A stretch of DNA of 6,550 bases from an uncultured Kroppenstedtia sp. (GTDB taxonomy: Bacteria > Bacillota > Bacilli > Thermoactinomycetales > DSM-45169), in assembly GCA_959600065.1 (NCBI GenBank), contig CAUGKZ010000097.1:1-6550 (forward strand), read 5' to 3'. The first letter of the stretch is position 1, and every line of letters starts with the position of its first letter. The notes under the pieces were generated by a model. That model searched no databases, was not told where the DNA came from, and saw nothing but the letters and a program-made list of their open reading frames with translations. Below are positions 5,709-6,550 of this stretch, piece after piece. The position numbers and the translations under genes were made by a program.

Positions 5709-6550
5709 GTGGAATTTGGTAGACTTCTGACTGCTATGATCACTCCCATGACGGATAGCGGGGCCATAGATTGGCCCAGTGTCGATTCCGTCGTGGAACA
5801 CCTGATCGAATCCGGCACCGACTCTTTGGTTGTTGCAGGGACGACAGGGGAATCGCCCACATTGACTCACGAGGAGAAGCTGGAGCTGATCCGGCATGTG
5901 GTCCGACAAGTGGACGGACGTGCAGGGGTAATTGCCGGTTCTGGCAGCAACGACACCGCTTCTTCGATTCAATTGACCCAGGAGGCGGAAAAAACAGGTG
6001 CGGACGGCGTGATGCTGGTGGTCCCGTACTATAACAAACCGACGCAGGAGGGGTTGTACCAACACTTCAAAACGGTGGCCCAATCCACTTCACTCCCGGT
6101 CATGCTGTATAACATTCCGGGTCGGAGTGTGGTCAATATGAGTGTGGATACCATGGTCCGTCTGACCCGTGATGTGGAAAACATCACCTCAATTAAGGAG
6201 TCCAGCGGTGATTTGGTTCAAGTGATGGAACTGGTGGAAGGGAAGCGGGAGGATGTTGCTGTATATAGTGGGATGGATGAGCTGACGGTTCCGTATCTCT
6301 CAGTAGGGGGAGCAGGGATCGTGAGTGTCGCGAGTCACGTGGCTGGAGAAGAAATGAAGCAGATGGTGGAATCTTTTTTCCAGGGGAATGTGGATCGGGC
6401 TGGCCAAATACAACGTCGCCTCATTCCCTTGGTCCGGGGACTCTTCATGACTTCCAGTCCGGCACCGTTGAAGTATGCTCTATCCTTGATGAAGGTTTGC
6501 GGGGATTCAGTCCGTCTGCCGATCGTACCGTTGAAACCTTCTGAAAAAGA
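5709..6550 (+). CDS. dapA: 4-hydroxy-tetrahydrodipicolinate synthase, cut off by the window end
   Basis: This enzyme condenses pyruvate with aspartate semialdehyde to 4-hydroxy-tetrahydrodipicolinate, the substrate shared by lysine/diaminopimelate synthesis and, through DpaA/DpaB, dipicolinic acid synthesis. It is a class I aldolase with a (beta/alpha)8 barrel. Numbering from GTG 5709, VAGTTGESPTL (42-52) holds the threonine pair of the proton relay, VPYYNKP (105-111) the tyrosine contributed to a neighbouring subunit, LYNIPGR (133-139) the catalytic Tyr134 and Arg138, and SIKESSGD (161-168) the Schiff-base Lys163. The reading frame is still open at the last base after about 280 residues; family members are about 290, so only the end is missing. 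GTG 5709 is preferred because the ribosome site is then well spaced and the protein begins EFGRLLTAMITP after the initiator, like the B. subtilis form. ATG 5700 would add three residues. The 56 bases between dapG and ATG 5700 show no convincing terminator, so co-transcription is likely. Confidence 0.95.
   Translation, partial: MEFGRLLTAMITPMTDSGAIDWPSVDSVVEHLIESGTDSLVVAGTTGESPTLTHEEKLELIRHVVRQVDGRAGVIAGSGSNDTASSIQLTQEAEKTGADGVMLVVPYYNKPTQEGLYQHFKTVAQSTSLPVMLYNIPGRSVVNMSVDTMVRLTRDVENITSIKESSGDLVQVMELVEGKREDVAVYSGMDELTVPYLSVGGAGIVSVASHVAGEEMKQMVESFFQGNVDRAGQIQRRLIPLVRGLFMTSSPAPLKYALSLMKVCGDSVRLPIVPLKPSEK

Overview
The window suggests an endospore-forming member of the Bacillales. The gene order after the first kilobase (ymxH-like gene, dpaA/spoVFA, dpaB/spoVFB, asd, dapG, dapA) is that of the classical Bacillus subtilis spoVF-asd-dapG-dapA neighbourhood, all on the + strand. 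Protein motifs agree throughout, and the Shine-Dalgarno sites are strong and purine-rich. Base composition looks roughly balanced rather than AT-rich, which would fit a Thermoactinomycetaceae-type genus. That family placement is a guess from recall, not something I could test.

Layout. Positions 38-1071 hold a decayed IS4-family transposase: all three DDE residues are still readable, but three frameshifts break it. After a 212-base gap with no convincing gene comes a small PRC-barrel sporulation gene (ymxH/ylmC type, 1284-1535), closed by a clean intrinsic terminator (1605-1631). A sigma-K-like promoter (1659-1687) then precedes the two dipicolinate synthase subunit genes (dpaA 1767-2657, dpaB 2663-3265). 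A sigma-A-like promoter (3237-3266) overlaps the end of dpaB, and its transcript would begin with a long stem-loop (3285-3344). asd (3370-4395), dapG (4420-5643) and dapA (5709 to the window edge, no stop) follow.

How the genes work together. DapG phosphorylates aspartate, Asd reduces aspartyl phosphate to aspartate semialdehyde, and DapA condenses that with pyruvate to 4-hydroxy-tetrahydrodipicolinate. This last compound is the branch point. In growing cells it goes on to meso-diaminopimelate (peptidoglycan) and lysine. In the sporulating mother cell DpaA/DpaB oxidises it to dipicolinic acid for the spore core. The regulatory signals I read fit this: a late-sporulation promoter for dpaAB and a housekeeping promoter for asd-dapG-dapA, with possible read-through from one to the other.

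I found no new biological system. The points worth a second look are the dead insertion sequence where mlpA lies in B. subtilis, the asd leader stem-loop, the sigma-K-like promoter, and the translation starts of dpaA and dapA.
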